Part shown: one piece after another, positions 46,901-58,994 of the stretch
Layout of the letters: every line of letters starts with the position of its first letter
Position numbering within the stretch: position 1 is the stretch's first letter
Source of the DNA: Dryas octopetala
Taxonomy: Eukaryota; Streptophyta; Magnoliopsida; Rosales; Rosaceae
Assembly: GCA_963921425.1 (NCBI GenBank)
Contig: OY992835.1
Coordinates: 13,702,001 to 13,766,000 of the forward strand
Reading direction: 5' to 3'
DNA length: 64,000 nt
Notes under the pieces: model-generated
Databases searched by the model: none
Told to the model about the DNA's origin: nothing
Seen by the model: the letters and a program-made list of their open reading frames with translations, nothing else
Position numbers and translations under genes: made by a program

Positions 46901-47291
46901 TTTAGAGTAAATTTACTAATTAAGTGATGGGGGTGTGCCAAAAAAAAAGTGCAAATAGCAGCTCTCCCAACTTTTACTTTGTTTACTCTTTGATCACTTT
47001 TTGGACAAAAATACCCTCTCTCAAACTCCAGCAACATCTCTCTCTCTCGCTATCTCTCTCTCTATGTCTCTCTCTCTATCTCTATTTCTAATGTCTTCAC
47101 TTCACTTCGCAGCCTCCAAACTCCAACAACATCTTCCATCATCTCCCACCCACTCATCATCATCATCTATGTTTCTTCCCTGTGGCAACATCTTCTCACC
47201 CATCATCTTTCTGACAATATCTTCCCACCTATCTTTCCTATCTTTCTTCCTCTCTCTCGATCTCTACTCCTCATATCTCTGCTTCTCTCAT

Positions 47292-47957
47292 TGTTGATGC
47301 TAAAAAATGGTAGAGCAGTCAACGTCGAGTCGAACCACGTAGGCCCGTTGACCTACCACTGAGTGGATGACACGTCGAGGTGGGGCAGGAACGGGTAGCT
47401 GGGTCCGACTGGTGAGTAATGAGAGAGGATGATATCCAAAGCACCCTGCGCAAGTACACAAAAGTGAGCGGGAAGGACACCGGTGTGGTGCCGGCCAAAG
47501 CTCCTCCGACGCTCAAGTCAGTGTTCAGAGAGATCTGAGAGCAGAGTGAGTGAATAGTATAATAATGATTTCAGTTGTCCTTTTGTGACAAGAAGGTACC
47601 TCTTTTATAGTACCTTTGGAAGAGTGTCAACCAACCCGGTGACGACACGTGTCCTTTGTGGTGACTTGCACTGTAGGAGCGCCACGTGGCACCGGTCTCG
47701 AGAATCCGAGTGAGTTGACACGGGTCGGGGGCCCGGGAGGCTTGAGCTTGGGAGGCCGGAGCCTAAGAGGCCGGGGCCCAGGGGGCCGGAGCCCATGAGG
47801 CCGGGGCCCAGGGGGCCGGAGCCCATAAGGCCGGAGCCTAGTAGATCATGGGCTAGGAGCCCAGGAAGGACTTAGTCTTTTGGGTCTAGGCCCAAACAGC
47901 ATGGTGTTAGGCCTTGTGTTACTTGTCGTTATGCCGAGATGATTCATCATACGAACA
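47292..47957 (-). repeat. 3' LTR of the young LTR element
   Basis: 666 bp, TGTTCG...CATCAACA on the minus strand. It contains a minisatellite of GGCCGG(A/G)GCCCA units at about 47749-47835 that is 45 bp longer than in the partner LTR. Confidence 0.92.
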
Positions 47958-48419
47958 GAAGTCCCCCAAGTTTCCGAGCAAAAGATACTTCTTGGTTGGG
48001 AACTTTGTACACAAAAGAGTCCGAGCAGAACGACAAGTAACCACACACTTGTTCCTGCTTAAGCTACTGTCTAGAAGTCCCCCAAGTTCCTTAGCAAGAA
48101 AAGCTGTACTGCAGGAAAGCTTGGGGGTTACAGATGAAAGATTCCCCTTTTTTTTGTTTTTTTTTTTTTGGAATTTCCGATCATCCTGTATTCCGAGCAG
48201 TAAACACTTGATGTATTCCCAGTAAACCTCGTCCGATTTTAATGGTGGGATGTTGCCGTCTGTAAAGAAGATGGTAGAAGTACAGTGTATAGCTCAGATA
48301 TAAAAGACCCACCCCCAAATCTCACACTTGGTACTGTAGATTTATTTGGGAGAGAGAGAGAGAGTTGATATTAAAAACAACTCAAAGTGCGGCTGGGTTT
48401 TTTTTTTTAAATAGAGCAA

Positions 48420-49060
48420 GAAAGCTGCTCGGGTAGGAGTTGGGAGGGGCTCGGGCCGGAAGAAGTTGGGTGGCCGGATCTTGCTCGGGGCGGAGGAGCT
48501 CGGGTCGGAGGGAAGGGCTCGGGCCGGAGTGCTTGTGCGCGGGTCGGATCAGAGCAGGAGAAGGCTCGGGTCGGAGCTGTGGTGTGCGCGGGGTGGTTTG
48601 CTCCTCGAACTCGGGTCGGAGAAATGAGAGCTCGGGTCGGCGCTGTGGTGTACGCGGGGTGGTCTGCTCGTCGGGCTCGGGTCGGAGAGAAGGGCTCGGA
48701 TTGAGGGGTGCGCGGAGCCGGGCTCGGTTGCGTAGGGGCCGGATCGGAGCTGCTCTCTCTCTCTGCGAATCGGGTCGCTTTGTTTGCTGCTCGGAGGCGC
48801 TGGGCAGAGGCTCGAGTGGAAGTGGGCGGCTTGGGTCGAGCTGCAGTGGGCGCGGGCAGTGGGTCTGTGGGTCCGAGCAGGGGGTGTGCTCAGGTCGGAC
48901 CTTGTGCACAGGTCTTGTGCTCGGGGTTGGCGCAGGAGAGGTCGGGCCGGAGCAGGAATGCGGGCAGCGGCGCGCTGGGGGGGCTGTGGTGTGCCCGGAT
49001 CGGTGGTGTGCGCGGAAGGCGCGTGGGGCTGCTCGGGTGCTCGGACTACGCGGGGTCGGC
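48420..49060 (+). repeat. GC-rich imperfect repeat region inside the LTR element
   Basis: Built from recurring GCTCGGGTCGGAG-like words and a longer unit containing GTGTxCGCGGGGTGGTxTGCTC that appears at about 48585 and 48645. All six frames are open over long stretches because stop codons are rare in such GC-rich DNA; the translations are Pro/Arg/Ser-rich and resemble no known domain. Confidence 0.7.
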
Positions 49061-49107
49061 GGCGCAAAAAGCCGAGCTCGAATTGGAGCTGGTCGACGGC
49101 GCCAAAC

Positions 49108-49728
49108 TGTTGATGCTAAAAAATGGTAGAGCAGTCAACGTCGAGTCGAACCACGTAGGCCCGTTGACCTACCACTGAGTGGATGACACGTCGAGGTGGG
49201 GCAGGAACGGGTAGCTGGGTCCGACTGGTGAGTAATGAGAGAGGATGATATCCAAAGCACCCTGCGCAAGTACACAAAAGTGAGCGGGAAGGACACCGGT
49301 GTGGTGCCGGCCAAAGCTCCTCCGACGCTCAAGTCAGTGTTCAGAGAGATCTGAGAGCAGAGTGAGTGAATAGTATAATAATGATTTCAGTTGTCCTTTT
49401 GTGACAAGAAGGTACCTCTTTTATAGTACCTTTGGAAGAGTGTCAACCAACCCGGTGACGACACGTGTCCTTTGTGGTGACTTGCACTGTAGGAGCGCCA
49501 CGTGGCACCGGTCTCGAGGATCCGAGTGAGTTGACACGGGTCGGGGGCCCGGGAGGCTTGAGCTTGGGAGGCCGGAGCCTAAGAGGCCGGGGCCCAGGGG
49601 GCCGGAGCCTAGTAGATCATGGGCTAGGAGCCCAGGAAGGACTTAGTCTTTTGGGTCTAGGCCCAAACAGCATGGTGTTAGGCCTTGTGTGACTTGTCGT
49701 TATGCCGAGATGATTCATCATACGAACA
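49108..49728 (-). repeat. 5' LTR of the young LTR element
   Basis: 621 bp. Identical to its partner apart from the 45-bp minisatellite contraction and two substitutions (near 49519 and 49691). The primer-binding-site-like sequence lies next to it at about 49093-49106. Confidence 0.92.
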
Positions 49729-50354
49729 CTCATTTCCAGCTATGTTGGCCAAACATATTTTTAGGAGATGATGGTTTTCATTTCTATTTGACTTGGTTGA
49801 CTAAGCAATCGACTACTTCTTGGATCTGCTGCCACAAACCCACCACTTCTTAATTAAGTAGTTCTAATTTGATCTACACTTTTTCCACTCGAAACTCTAA
49901 CACAAGACCAAACTGGCCCCTTAAGTCCCTAACACAGTCTGAGAAAAAGAGAATTTCATTAATCTTTCATTTTCTGGTTTGATTTGCTGGGTTTGATTGA
50001 TTTGATGGGTTTGTTGTTTCATATATAAAATTTAATGGTCGACACATGGTTCGACAAATAATCAACACATGGTTGACAAATGGTGCTACAGTCATTTTAG
50101 ATAGTGTTGTAGCTAGTTCATCATATTCATGTCGACCACATCATTTGTCAACCATTTGTCGTTGACCATTAAATTTTAGATCTGAAAGAACAAACTCAGG
50201 TCAGATCTAAAAATGAAAAAATTGACAGAAAATTTTTGACATAATTTATTCATCTTTAATAACTAAAATCGGATCAAAGCCAGCAAATCCAAACCGGAGT
50301 CTCTGTATGAAACTAATCATGAAATGAAAAAGTAATAGATTTGTTGATGGGAGA

Positions 50355-50545
50355 GTTGCAGACAAAAGAAAAAAAAATTGTAGACATGAAGAAGGAGAAG
50401 AAAGAAGAAAAAAAAAAAAAAACTTGCATACACGAAGAAGGAGAAGAAAGAAAAAAAAAAAAAAAAAGGAAGAAGAGACTTGCAGACATGAATAAAGAGA
50501 AGAAAGAAGAAAGAAAAAACAAAAAAAGAGGAGGAGAGAGTTGCA
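50355..50545 (+). repeat. Purine-rich minisatellite
   Basis: Three imperfect units of about 55-60 bp, each with TTGCAGACATGAAGAAGGAG or a variant followed by an AAAGAAGAAAAA run. Confidence 0.7.
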
Positions 50546-50697
50546 GAGTCGTGAAGGTGGGAAAAGAAGAGAGACGGGCATTTTTGTCCAATTTAGGGAT
50601 AAAGAGTTAAAAAAGTAAGAGTTGGGAGGAAAATGTTAAAAAGTAGGAGGTATATTTAATGAAGTTTCTCCATTTAATTACACTTACCCCTAGCCAT

Positions 50698-51110
50698 TAT
50701 TAGGGCTGGGTTTAAAAAAAAAAATCGAAAAATCGACGACCGAATCGCGATCGATTCGGTGTTTATGTGTGAGATATCAGTTTTGGTTGTATAATCGAAC
50801 CGAATCGACAAGATAGGGGTTAGAAACGGTTTGGATACCACCCCCTCGAAACCACCAAAAACCCGAACCGCCAATATCACCGATCGAATCCAACCGAACA
50901 GGAAAAAGTCGATAAACGACAGTCGTCGGTTTGGCGGCAGTTCGTTTTGTGTCATTCCTCCTTCATCGGTTCGGTGGTCAGTCCCGGCCAATCGGTTCGG
51001 TTACCAAACCAATTCCACCTTGAGCCATTACACTGCTACCTCACGTCACCATTGGAACCGCAGCTAATCGGTGATGAAACATTCCTTGACCGCTAATCCC
51101 AAAACTAGGC
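50698..51110. repeat. hAT-like terminal fragment
   Basis: Begins TAGGGCTGGGTTT, the same motif as the ends of the hAT element at 51209-54570, and has CCGAACCG/CGGTTCGG-rich sequence typical of hAT subterminal repeats. No matching opposite end or TSD was found, so it is probably a truncated relative. Confidence 0.45.
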
Positions 51111-51200
51111 TATAACAATAATAATAATCACAAGTGAATAACTAAATAATGACTTATTTTTAGAACCTAATTCATGGTTTGTACCATAGAATCACATTGC

Positions 51201-54200
51201 ATAGTGAGTAGGGGTGGGTTCTGAACCGATTGGGGAATACCAACTTTCGACCGAAAGGGTGGCAGAGATGCATATTTAGGATCCGATACCATGCCGACAG
51301 TAGGTAGTCGGACTCTGCTGTTTACGGTATCGGTCGGAGGCCTTCGGTGGCAGAACGGAATTGGGCCTTCTGAAGGCGTAAGATGGATGAAGTGTAGAGG
51401 GATGAAGATGGAAGAAAGGGGAGGAATATTTGAGTGGTCTCATCACCGTTGGCCCCGGACGGCGAGTCACGCCAAGTGGAGCTGCTGGAGTTGGCTTTGG
51501 AGCTTTGATCCGCCATCTATGGTGGTCGAATGGATGATCGGAGTCCAGCTCGACAAGAGGAAGAGGTTGGTGGTGGAGAGCAGCTGCGACAACGCCGGAA
51601 TCGCGATGTCACCGCTGGACATGATGATCGAACTTTAAAGATGTTCACGGATAAAGCAAGGTTGGTGGTGGAGAGCAGTTGTTCCGTGGAGAATGAAGAT
51701 GTTCCTCGTCATGTCGCACACACAGAGAGAAAAAGAAGGAAGGGGAAAGGAAGAGAAGAGAATAGAAGAGAAAATTAAAGAAGAAAGAGACGAGGGTGGG
51801 AGGAGAGAGAAGAAAAAAAAAAGAAAAAAAAGAAAGAAGAAAGGGGGCCACGTGGGTTAGGGGGAAAGGATAGGAAAGGAAAAAAGAATAAAAAGAATAA
51901 AAATAAAGTTTTATTTTGTAAGAATAAATAGGGTATTTTGGGATTTAGACTTTGGGGTTTAGGGTATTTTGGGGTTTCAAATTTCAATTGGGGTTTGAAG
52001 TTTTTTATTTTTATTACATATGTTTTTTATAATTTATAATATATAGTTAATAACTTAATAGTTTATATGTTTTTTAATTTATATCATATCCTAAACTTTA
52101 AAGTATAGGGTATAGGTCATATAGACATATACTTAATAGGCTGTTAGGCTAAATGGCTAATATTATATACTAATATTAATATATTATACCATATTATATA
52201 TTTATGATTGAAGTAATTACATGTGATCGAGATTCTGTATTTTTCAAAGATTTATTTTAAATATTTTGAGAATTTATTTTGATCATTTTGAGAATTTATT
52301 TGGAAAATAAAAAGGTTTTGGTTTGATTTTTAATTTTTGTTTTAAATTGGGCTTAATCCGAAAGTTGACTTTTAAAGTTAGTGGGTTTTTTATTTTGACT
52401 TTGGGCTTGTTGGGAAGGTCTCGAGTCCTCGAGTCCACGAGTTCGTAGACACGAAGCACGCGTAAATCGGAGTTACGGCTTGGGTTTTACGGACGTTCAA
52501 AGTGAGGGGCATTTTTTGTGATTTCACGTGGAAGGGTTTTAAAAACCCAAAAGTTAGTTTTATTTCTCATTCTCTATCCCCTCTCCCCGGTTCTCTCTTT
52601 CTCTCCCTGCGTTTCACTCTCTCTCGCTGCTTTGTGCAGCTGCCGCCATCACCGGAGGTCGAAGCCCATACGAGCTCGTTGTCCCTCCCTCTTCTTCTCC
52701 CTGGCATCGGTTCAGCCCAGAAAACTCCCCAGACCTGCGAACCAGCTCAGGCCGATCCTTAGAGCTCCGACAACGAGACATCGGACCTATTGAGTTTTGT
52801 TTTTCTCATCACTACGAGTCTAGCCATGGTCTCCGATCGTTCATACGATGCTCCACGATAGAGCAATGAGCTTGGGAAGCTAAATCTCACCGCTGATTTG
52901 AGCCGTTTCCGATGACTTTTGACCGTCGACCTAATTACGAGAATTGATCCTCGGGGTATGGGTAATCTTTTCCCTAAGGCGTGGTCGTCCAATTTTGCGA
53001 AATTGAAAATTCGATTTTAGGATTTATGCGTATTTCGAATTTCTTGAAATTGAACTTGAATTCGAGTTGTTTTTGTGCAATTGAAGGTTTCTTTATGCAA
53101 TTAGAATTAATTGGAGTTGATTTTGGGTAATTTCAGGATTTTGCCGCCACTGCTACCATCGGAACCACCACTTTTGGAGGCGGATTAATTGGTTGTTTGA
53201 CCCAATTTCGCCCAATTAAGGTCACAGGAACCTTTCTAGATCATTTTGGTGAGTTTTGTGGTGTTTTGTGTGTTGTTTGGGGAGGGACAGCTACCGTGCA
53301 TGGTGGTTACCGCCCGTTTCAGTCGTTTAGTGGCCTCTTTGTATTTCTAGTTGGTAATTATTTGGTTGTTTGGTCTTAACAGGTACGCGGGCCTGCTCGG
53401 GAAATTTTATTCACGATGTCGTCATGCTGCCGGATTTGATATTCAAGCAAAGGCACCGTGAAGGGCAATTTGATCCTTTTACGTAGTTAAACTGTGAGTG
53501 AAATTAGATAGTTTGATTTGTTGTTTTGCTTGCGTGTATGCATTTATTTGCTAGGATTTGGTTTGGCTAGGATTTGGTAAAGTCTAGGCTTGAATCTTTG
53601 AGATTGGAAATGATGATGATTATGCAATGATATTATGGGTTAGGAGAAGACGAGGCAGTGTGACCCTCTTTGATTTGTTTAAACGTTTTTATACATAGGT
53701 TTTACATAAATGTTTTATTTTAAAGAAACGTATTTATTTTTGTTTATATGCATGGCTTATCATTTGAAAAAAGGGGTTTTAAATAACACAGTTCCAGTGT
53801 GTTTATGGGCCTGAGGTTCGGGGCGTTACATTACGTACATAAATCAGAAATAGTCCATAACTTCATAGTCCATATTGATATTAATATATTATACCATATT
53901 ATACCATATGATACAATATACTAAATTACTAGTATTACCATATTATATCATACTATACCATTATATACCATATACTATATACCAAACTCCAAGTTACCAA
54001 CTATGAGTCTATGAATTATAAATTTATAGTATTAGACTATTAGGCTATTAGCCAATTTAGCCTATTAGGGTGTAGAAATTAGTAATTTAGTATGGGATAT
54101 TGGGACATCATATACATATACTATATATGGTTTATAATTTAGTATAATATTAGGGTTTAGGGTGTTTTTAATTAGTTTTTATATAGAAATGTATTATATA

Positions 54201-54578
54201 AATTAAAAAACATATAAGTTAATAAGTTATAGGGTTTAGGGTTTATAAATTTATATATGTTTTATATAAATTATAGAAAATTAGAAATGTATTATATAAA
54301 ATTATAAATTATATAGAAAGGTATTTAGTATTTAGTATTTTTAATTTAGGGTATACCGGTATAGTATAGAAATGTATAAAAATGAATTATTTTAATTATA
54401 TTTTTTCAATATATGGTTGGTATCAGTATACCGTCGGTACCGGGCTTTGTGAACCGGTACCATTACTGAACTCATCGGTATTTACGATATCAATATTTTT
54501 TGGAATTGATATTTTTCAGAATCGGAACCGGTACGACATCGGTATTTTTCGGTAATTCAACCCAGCCCTAATAGTGAG
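51201..54578. mobile_element. 3.36-kb non-autonomous hAT-type element
   Basis: The element is 51209-54570, with ends TAGGGGTGGGTTCTGAACC and, inverted, TAGGGCTGGGTTGAATTACC. The exact 8-bp TSD ATAGTGAG (51201-51208 and 54571-54578) is the size made by hAT transposases. CGGTAT/ACCGG words recur near both ends. No transposase is seen. It contains a GC-rich stretch at 51290-51860 and a probable solo LTR at 52222-53830. Confidence 0.88.
52222..53830 (+). mobile_element. Probable solo Ty3/gypsy-type LTR nested in the hAT element
   Basis: About 1.6 kb beginning TGTGATCGAGATTCTG and ending GGTTCGGGGCGTTACA, the style of long plant gypsy LTRs. Flanks TTACA and TTACG match at four of five bases. A promoter-like CT-rich start region lies at 52560-52625. 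There is no primer binding site, internal domain or partner LTR in the window. Confidence 0.6.
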
Positions 54579-54579
54579 T

Positions 54580-57080
54580 CATGATAATGTCTCTTACTTT
54601 GTCACAAAATAAAGGTTATAACTCTCTAATCTTTATATGTGTCATTTTTTATTATGATTTATCTAGTAGAATTCAACATTTTCATGACATAAATTTTTAC
54701 TAAAAACTGAGCAGAAAAGTATTCTCAAAAAATAAAATAAAAACCAATTAAAAGTGTTGCAAAGAGAAGCCCAAAGGGTGGGTTGTGTTTAGCCCGTATA
54801 AAAATCTATCGGCCCATTCTTCTCTTCTTCTTCTTCACAACTATAAACAAATAAGCACTTAAGATAGTTGTAGTTGTTCTAATAATTAAATTATCTAAGG
54901 TAGTATTAGGTATTCCAAATTTGAATCTAAAATATTGTGACTGTATTTCATTAATTCATATATGACTCATTCTAAGCTTAATTATTTCATAATAAGACAA
55001 AATTACACGTGTAATAACACATTATTTGAAATATAAATTTAGAATATTTAGCTGCATGATTCTTTAATAATGGGTCTTCATAATTATTTAAATCTAGGGT
55101 CTTTTTTTTATTTTTTCTAAGGGAAATCAAGAATTCTTTTGTTTTTCTTTGTGGTTTTTTCGAATGAAAAGTTTAAGAGAAAGTATAGGAGAGAAAAATA
55201 TGAAGATTAGAGATGAGAGATTAATTTGACAAAGAAATGAGGGAGAATGCTAAATACTAAATCCAAGAAAAAACTTTTCGTTTTATGAATTATATTATAG
55301 CATTTTCTATTCACTACCTCACATCTATTATCTCTCTTCTCATTATTTTTAAAATTTTTCTTCTCTATTTTTAGTTTTATTTTTTATTTGGGAATGAGGT
55401 TCAAATTTAGGACCTCTACCAATTTTAGATTGTGAAATATCATTAGACTAATAACTAGTTTGTTCTTTAGTTAAAAATTGAAACAAAAACTTGCTATAAT
55501 TTGACTGAATGGACTTCTTCATGGAGAGATTTTATGATCGATAATTTTTTTTTTTTGATTAATTTGTCTCCATGAAGCTAGCTTAAATAGTAGTACAATC
55601 TACTTTGTTTTTTTTTTTTTTTTCCCTATTGGAAAGTAGTAAAATATACTTTTTTTTTTAATTTTAATCAAACAATATATATTAGGAAGGATAGATTTTA
55701 ACTCAACATTTCAGATGTAGGGATAAATATTCTTAACCACTGCGTACGTACAAGTCCTTCAATATATCTAGTTTGAGTTAAGACTCTGCAGTTGAGTTGC
55801 CTATGGAGAAAAATGTTATCATGATTTGCAGTGCTACAGATGTCATCTACTTACACTCTTTGACTTGAAAGAAATTGGGTATGGAAAATTCTTAGCAATG
55901 GCTGTGGGTAAACTTAGTTAACTAACCTTGAAGCGATCTCCTCCTCTACTTTCCAACCTCAACAACCCAAAAAGCATGTTTTGGAGCAGCTTCTACCTCA
56001 TAAACCAAGAGTTTCTTGGTTTAGTTGCCATGGACAAGTAAGTAGCAGTGGTTGGTATTTTGGTGCATAGCCTAACTTAGTATACACGTGCCACCTCAAC
56101 CCCAATTAAGCTCATGCACATTCCACGGCAGGTAGTTATCTTATATATGGTTGCTTCAGCCTTGGATTTGTGCAAGCCCCACAAAAGTGTCACTTTTTTG
56201 GGATCATCCAACTTAATTGTCTGTGTTGGAGGGGTGGTCCTCATTGATCTTGCTGATCCGGCCTGTTATTATATTTTTTCTAATGCAAAGTAATTTATAT
56301 ATTTGTACATTCGAAATGTCACTTTTAACTCGAATTGAGTTTTAATTTTTAGAATTTCCAATTAGAATCAAATTATAGCACAGCTTTTCCTCTTCCAGTT
56401 TATATATATATATATTAAATATAATATATATATGTAGATATACCATCATTCATCAACAGTAGTAGAGTACTAGTGTACTAGGATGTTGAAATATCAGAAG
56501 TGTGAGTGGAGTTCCATACATTATAAATTAAGACAGTATATAATAATTAAGAATGTGACTACTGAGAGATTTATATGCATGATTGAGCCTGGCCGGTGTC
56601 TCAAACATATATATGCTTATGACACCTGTGCATATGATATAGTGTACATTTTTTCAGTAAGATGCCTTTTATGGCTTTGATCCTGTTCTCCATATTAATA
56701 TATATTATATATGATAAAGTGTTTATTCTGTTTCTCACTGTAGAGTGCTTAAGAGTATACAAACCTCGTGACGAATTCAAGAATTTTTCTTCATGGAGTG
56801 AGATGAAGAAACTCTCAAATAGTCACGTACATGTGTTGCATTTCTGCTTGCTTTTAAAAATTTAGTTGCCTCTGAAGCCCTCCTTTCTACCCAAAAAAAA
56901 TAAAAAATTAGTTGCCTCTCTGAACTATTTTATCATACACATTGTCTCGAATTCTTAAAGAAATCAACCAAGAACTAAAGGAAAAATACTTAAAATGGGA
57001 AGGAAATTGATTTCATGAGGTTAATTGGTCCCCTTTGATTCTTACTGGATATGCAGTTTTCAAACCCATTAATGATCAGC
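54580..57080. other. Intergenic, AT-rich
   Basis: No gene recognised. Short T-rich and TATATATA runs only. Confidence 0.4.
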
Positions 57081-57084
57081 TTTT

Positions 57085-57475
57085 GGGCCGTTTGGTTGGG
57101 AAATCAATTCCTTTGCATTTTTTAAGGAAAGTGAAATGTAAAATTCTCTTTTCTGTGTGTATTTGGTAAGCTTGAGAAAGTAAACTAAGAATTGGAAGCA
57201 ATAAATATTGTGTTTGATTAGTTTTCTAATTGTACCATAATCTATTATTTATTTTTAAATAATAACAAGGTTAATTTTGCTAAAAAAGAAGCAATAAATA
57301 CTTTCTCAAGAGAAGAAAATCAATTTCATTGCTCCAGTAAGAATTTCATTTCCCCCTCAATAAGGGCATCAAATTCTCTTGGCCCAGAAATTAATTTGTC
57401 TTCCATGTACTTACCAAACATGGGAATAAAATTGATTTCTCATTCTTAGACCTCCAAAACTTGAATCAAACGGGC
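57085..57475. mobile_element. MITE family M2, copy 2
   Basis: About 391 bp beginning GGGCCGTTTGGTTGGGAAATC and ending TTGAATCAAACGGGC. It is homologous to 42595-43001 in the same orientation. Confidence 0.75.
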
Positions 57476-57479
57476 TTTT

Positions 57480-58640
57480 TGAATTGAAATGATGTTAAAG
57501 TACATATATATAGTCCTAGATTCATCAAGATTTATACTTTAAAATTAAAAAAAAGTTTTGTACACCTCACATTTATACCACGTCATTATATTAACATGAT
57601 GAATCTAACCACTACTTAAAAAAAAAATCATGCGTTTAAATCTCATCACCATTGAAGCTATGCCAATTTCGAAAAGCTAAATATATATTTATTATTACTT
57701 GGTTCAATTAATGCAACTAGCAATTAATAGGTGTCCAAATACATAAATAATTATCTTTGTTACCTGTTCAATATATAACTTCCAGAACATAGATCCAAAA
57801 GTTACTTGACCTTTTCCCCCAAGTGTAGATCGAGTTGTTATAACATATCAATAAATGGTTTGCATTTAACTCATTCTTGAATTTAATTGTTCATCCCAAT
57901 TATTGATTGCCACTTTAGTGTATAGTACGAAGCCTCTTTCAAAGATTAAGAAACGTAACAGCTGTCTGCAATCTTCATATATATAAAAAAAATAAAAAAA
58001 TAACTAGCTTGCTGCAAAACGTACCACAACCTAATAAAGTTTGCAACTTATATAATTGAACTGATTCTCTTTGATTTGCTAGTGATCAACAAAACCCAGC
58101 AATCAACATTTAATTTCTCTCCCATTCATGGTAAGCATCAAGCTGTCCAAATGGGTCCACCAGAAACAAAAAGTACGTGATATTTTGTGAAGAATTCACT
58201 GCTTTAGATATGAGATCATCCTTGTATATGAAATTTCATATGCTACCCTTTTGGTGCCCAAGGGATAAAGGTGAACTAGAAGCCCGACTAGGATTGTGTC
58301 AATATTAGTATGTGGTGGCCAAGTACGAAGAGCCAGAGGGACTGCTAAATTGGCCTCTTGGGGTTGATTTTTTGGTACCTCCCAAAGGAGGGGAATGGGG
58401 ATAGTACTTGGAGTCTCTTTACTTTTAGTACTTGGAGTCTTAAATACCTTCCGAGTTCCATGAGGTGTCATTTGGTTAAAACTCAACTAGGCCAACCATG
58501 GGGTTTTTGGGGTCTTGGACAAAATATTAAAAATGAGTTCCATGCATATCACATAAATTTGAGATTCTGGAGGATTCTTTTTCTTTTTAAAGTTTCTTTG
58601 GCCTGATTTTTGTTTAAGTTAACACGTTTGTCATATAAAT
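57480..58640. other. Intergenic, no gene seen
   Basis: AT-rich with no coding exon or bounded element recognised. Confidence 0.4.
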
Positions 58641-58644
58641 TATT

Positions 58645-58989
58645 TAGGGCCTGTTTGGTATTCTATTCAAAAATTTTATTTTTTTTTCAAAAACAAAAAA
58701 ACAAGTTTTAGTCAAAAAATTGTGTTTGGTAAACCATTTTCAAAAACAGTTTTTAGAAAAAAAAATTAAAAAACATGCATCTTTTTAAAAATGATAAAAC
58801 ATCGTTTTTCTCAAATTTTTTTTTTTACACTTTCTTCTTTCTTAGTTGTCATCATTTTTTAAATTTAAAAATTGTTTTCAAATTTCATACTAAACAAGTT
58901 TTCAAATTTTAAAAATTGATTTTGAAAACTCAGATTTAAAAAAAAAATGATTTTTTTTTAAAATTGAGTAGGATACCAAACGGGCCCTA
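58645..58989. mobile_element. hAT-like MITE
   Basis: The ends TAGGGCCTGTTTGGTATTC and GGATACCAAACGGGCCCTA are near-perfect inverted repeats. The A/T-rich interior is also self-complementary (CAAAAACA...TGATTTTT). 345 bp; flanking 8-mers AAATTATT and AATTTTTG match poorly, so the insertion is probably old. Confidence 0.75.
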
Positions 58990-58994
58990 AATTT

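Larger units (their letters stand above)
47287..49733 (-). mobile_element. Young non-autonomous LTR retrotransposon
   Basis: The element is 47292-49728 (2,437 bp) with an exact 5-bp TSD, CTCAT (47287-47291 and 49729-49733). LTRs are 666 bp (47292-47957) and 621 bp (49108-49728). They differ by one 45-bp indel in a GGCCGG-rich minisatellite plus only two substitutions that I could find. On the minus strand the 5' LTR is followed within 2-3 nt by TTGGCGCCGTCGACC; its first bases match the tRNA-Asp-type site TGGCGCCG used by many plant gypsy elements. A G-rich tract, CTTGGGGGACTTC, precedes the 3' LTR. The internal 1.15 kb is GC-rich and has no gag, protease, RT or integrase, so this is a TRIM/LARD-like element mobilised in trans. 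Confidence 0.92.
46905..50670. mobile_element. Inverted-repeat (Mutator-like) element interrupted by an LTR element
   Basis: Imperfect inverted arms at about 46905-47025 and 50550-50670 share CTCCCAACTxTTACTTT, ACTCTTT and TTGGACAAAAATxCCC. Without the LTR element inside (47292-49733) it would be about 1.3 kb. Ends GAGTAAA/GAGAAAC resemble those of the elements at 32856 and 34545. No clean TSD was seen, so the borders are approximate. Confidence 0.6.

Noticed and set aside
48382..49178. Several long open frames on both strands, up to 229 codons
   Set aside because: They overlap one another in GC-rich repeats inside the LTR element. Openness follows from low stop-codon frequency, and the predicted proteins are Pro/Arg/Ser or Gly/Arg-rich without gag or pol motifs.
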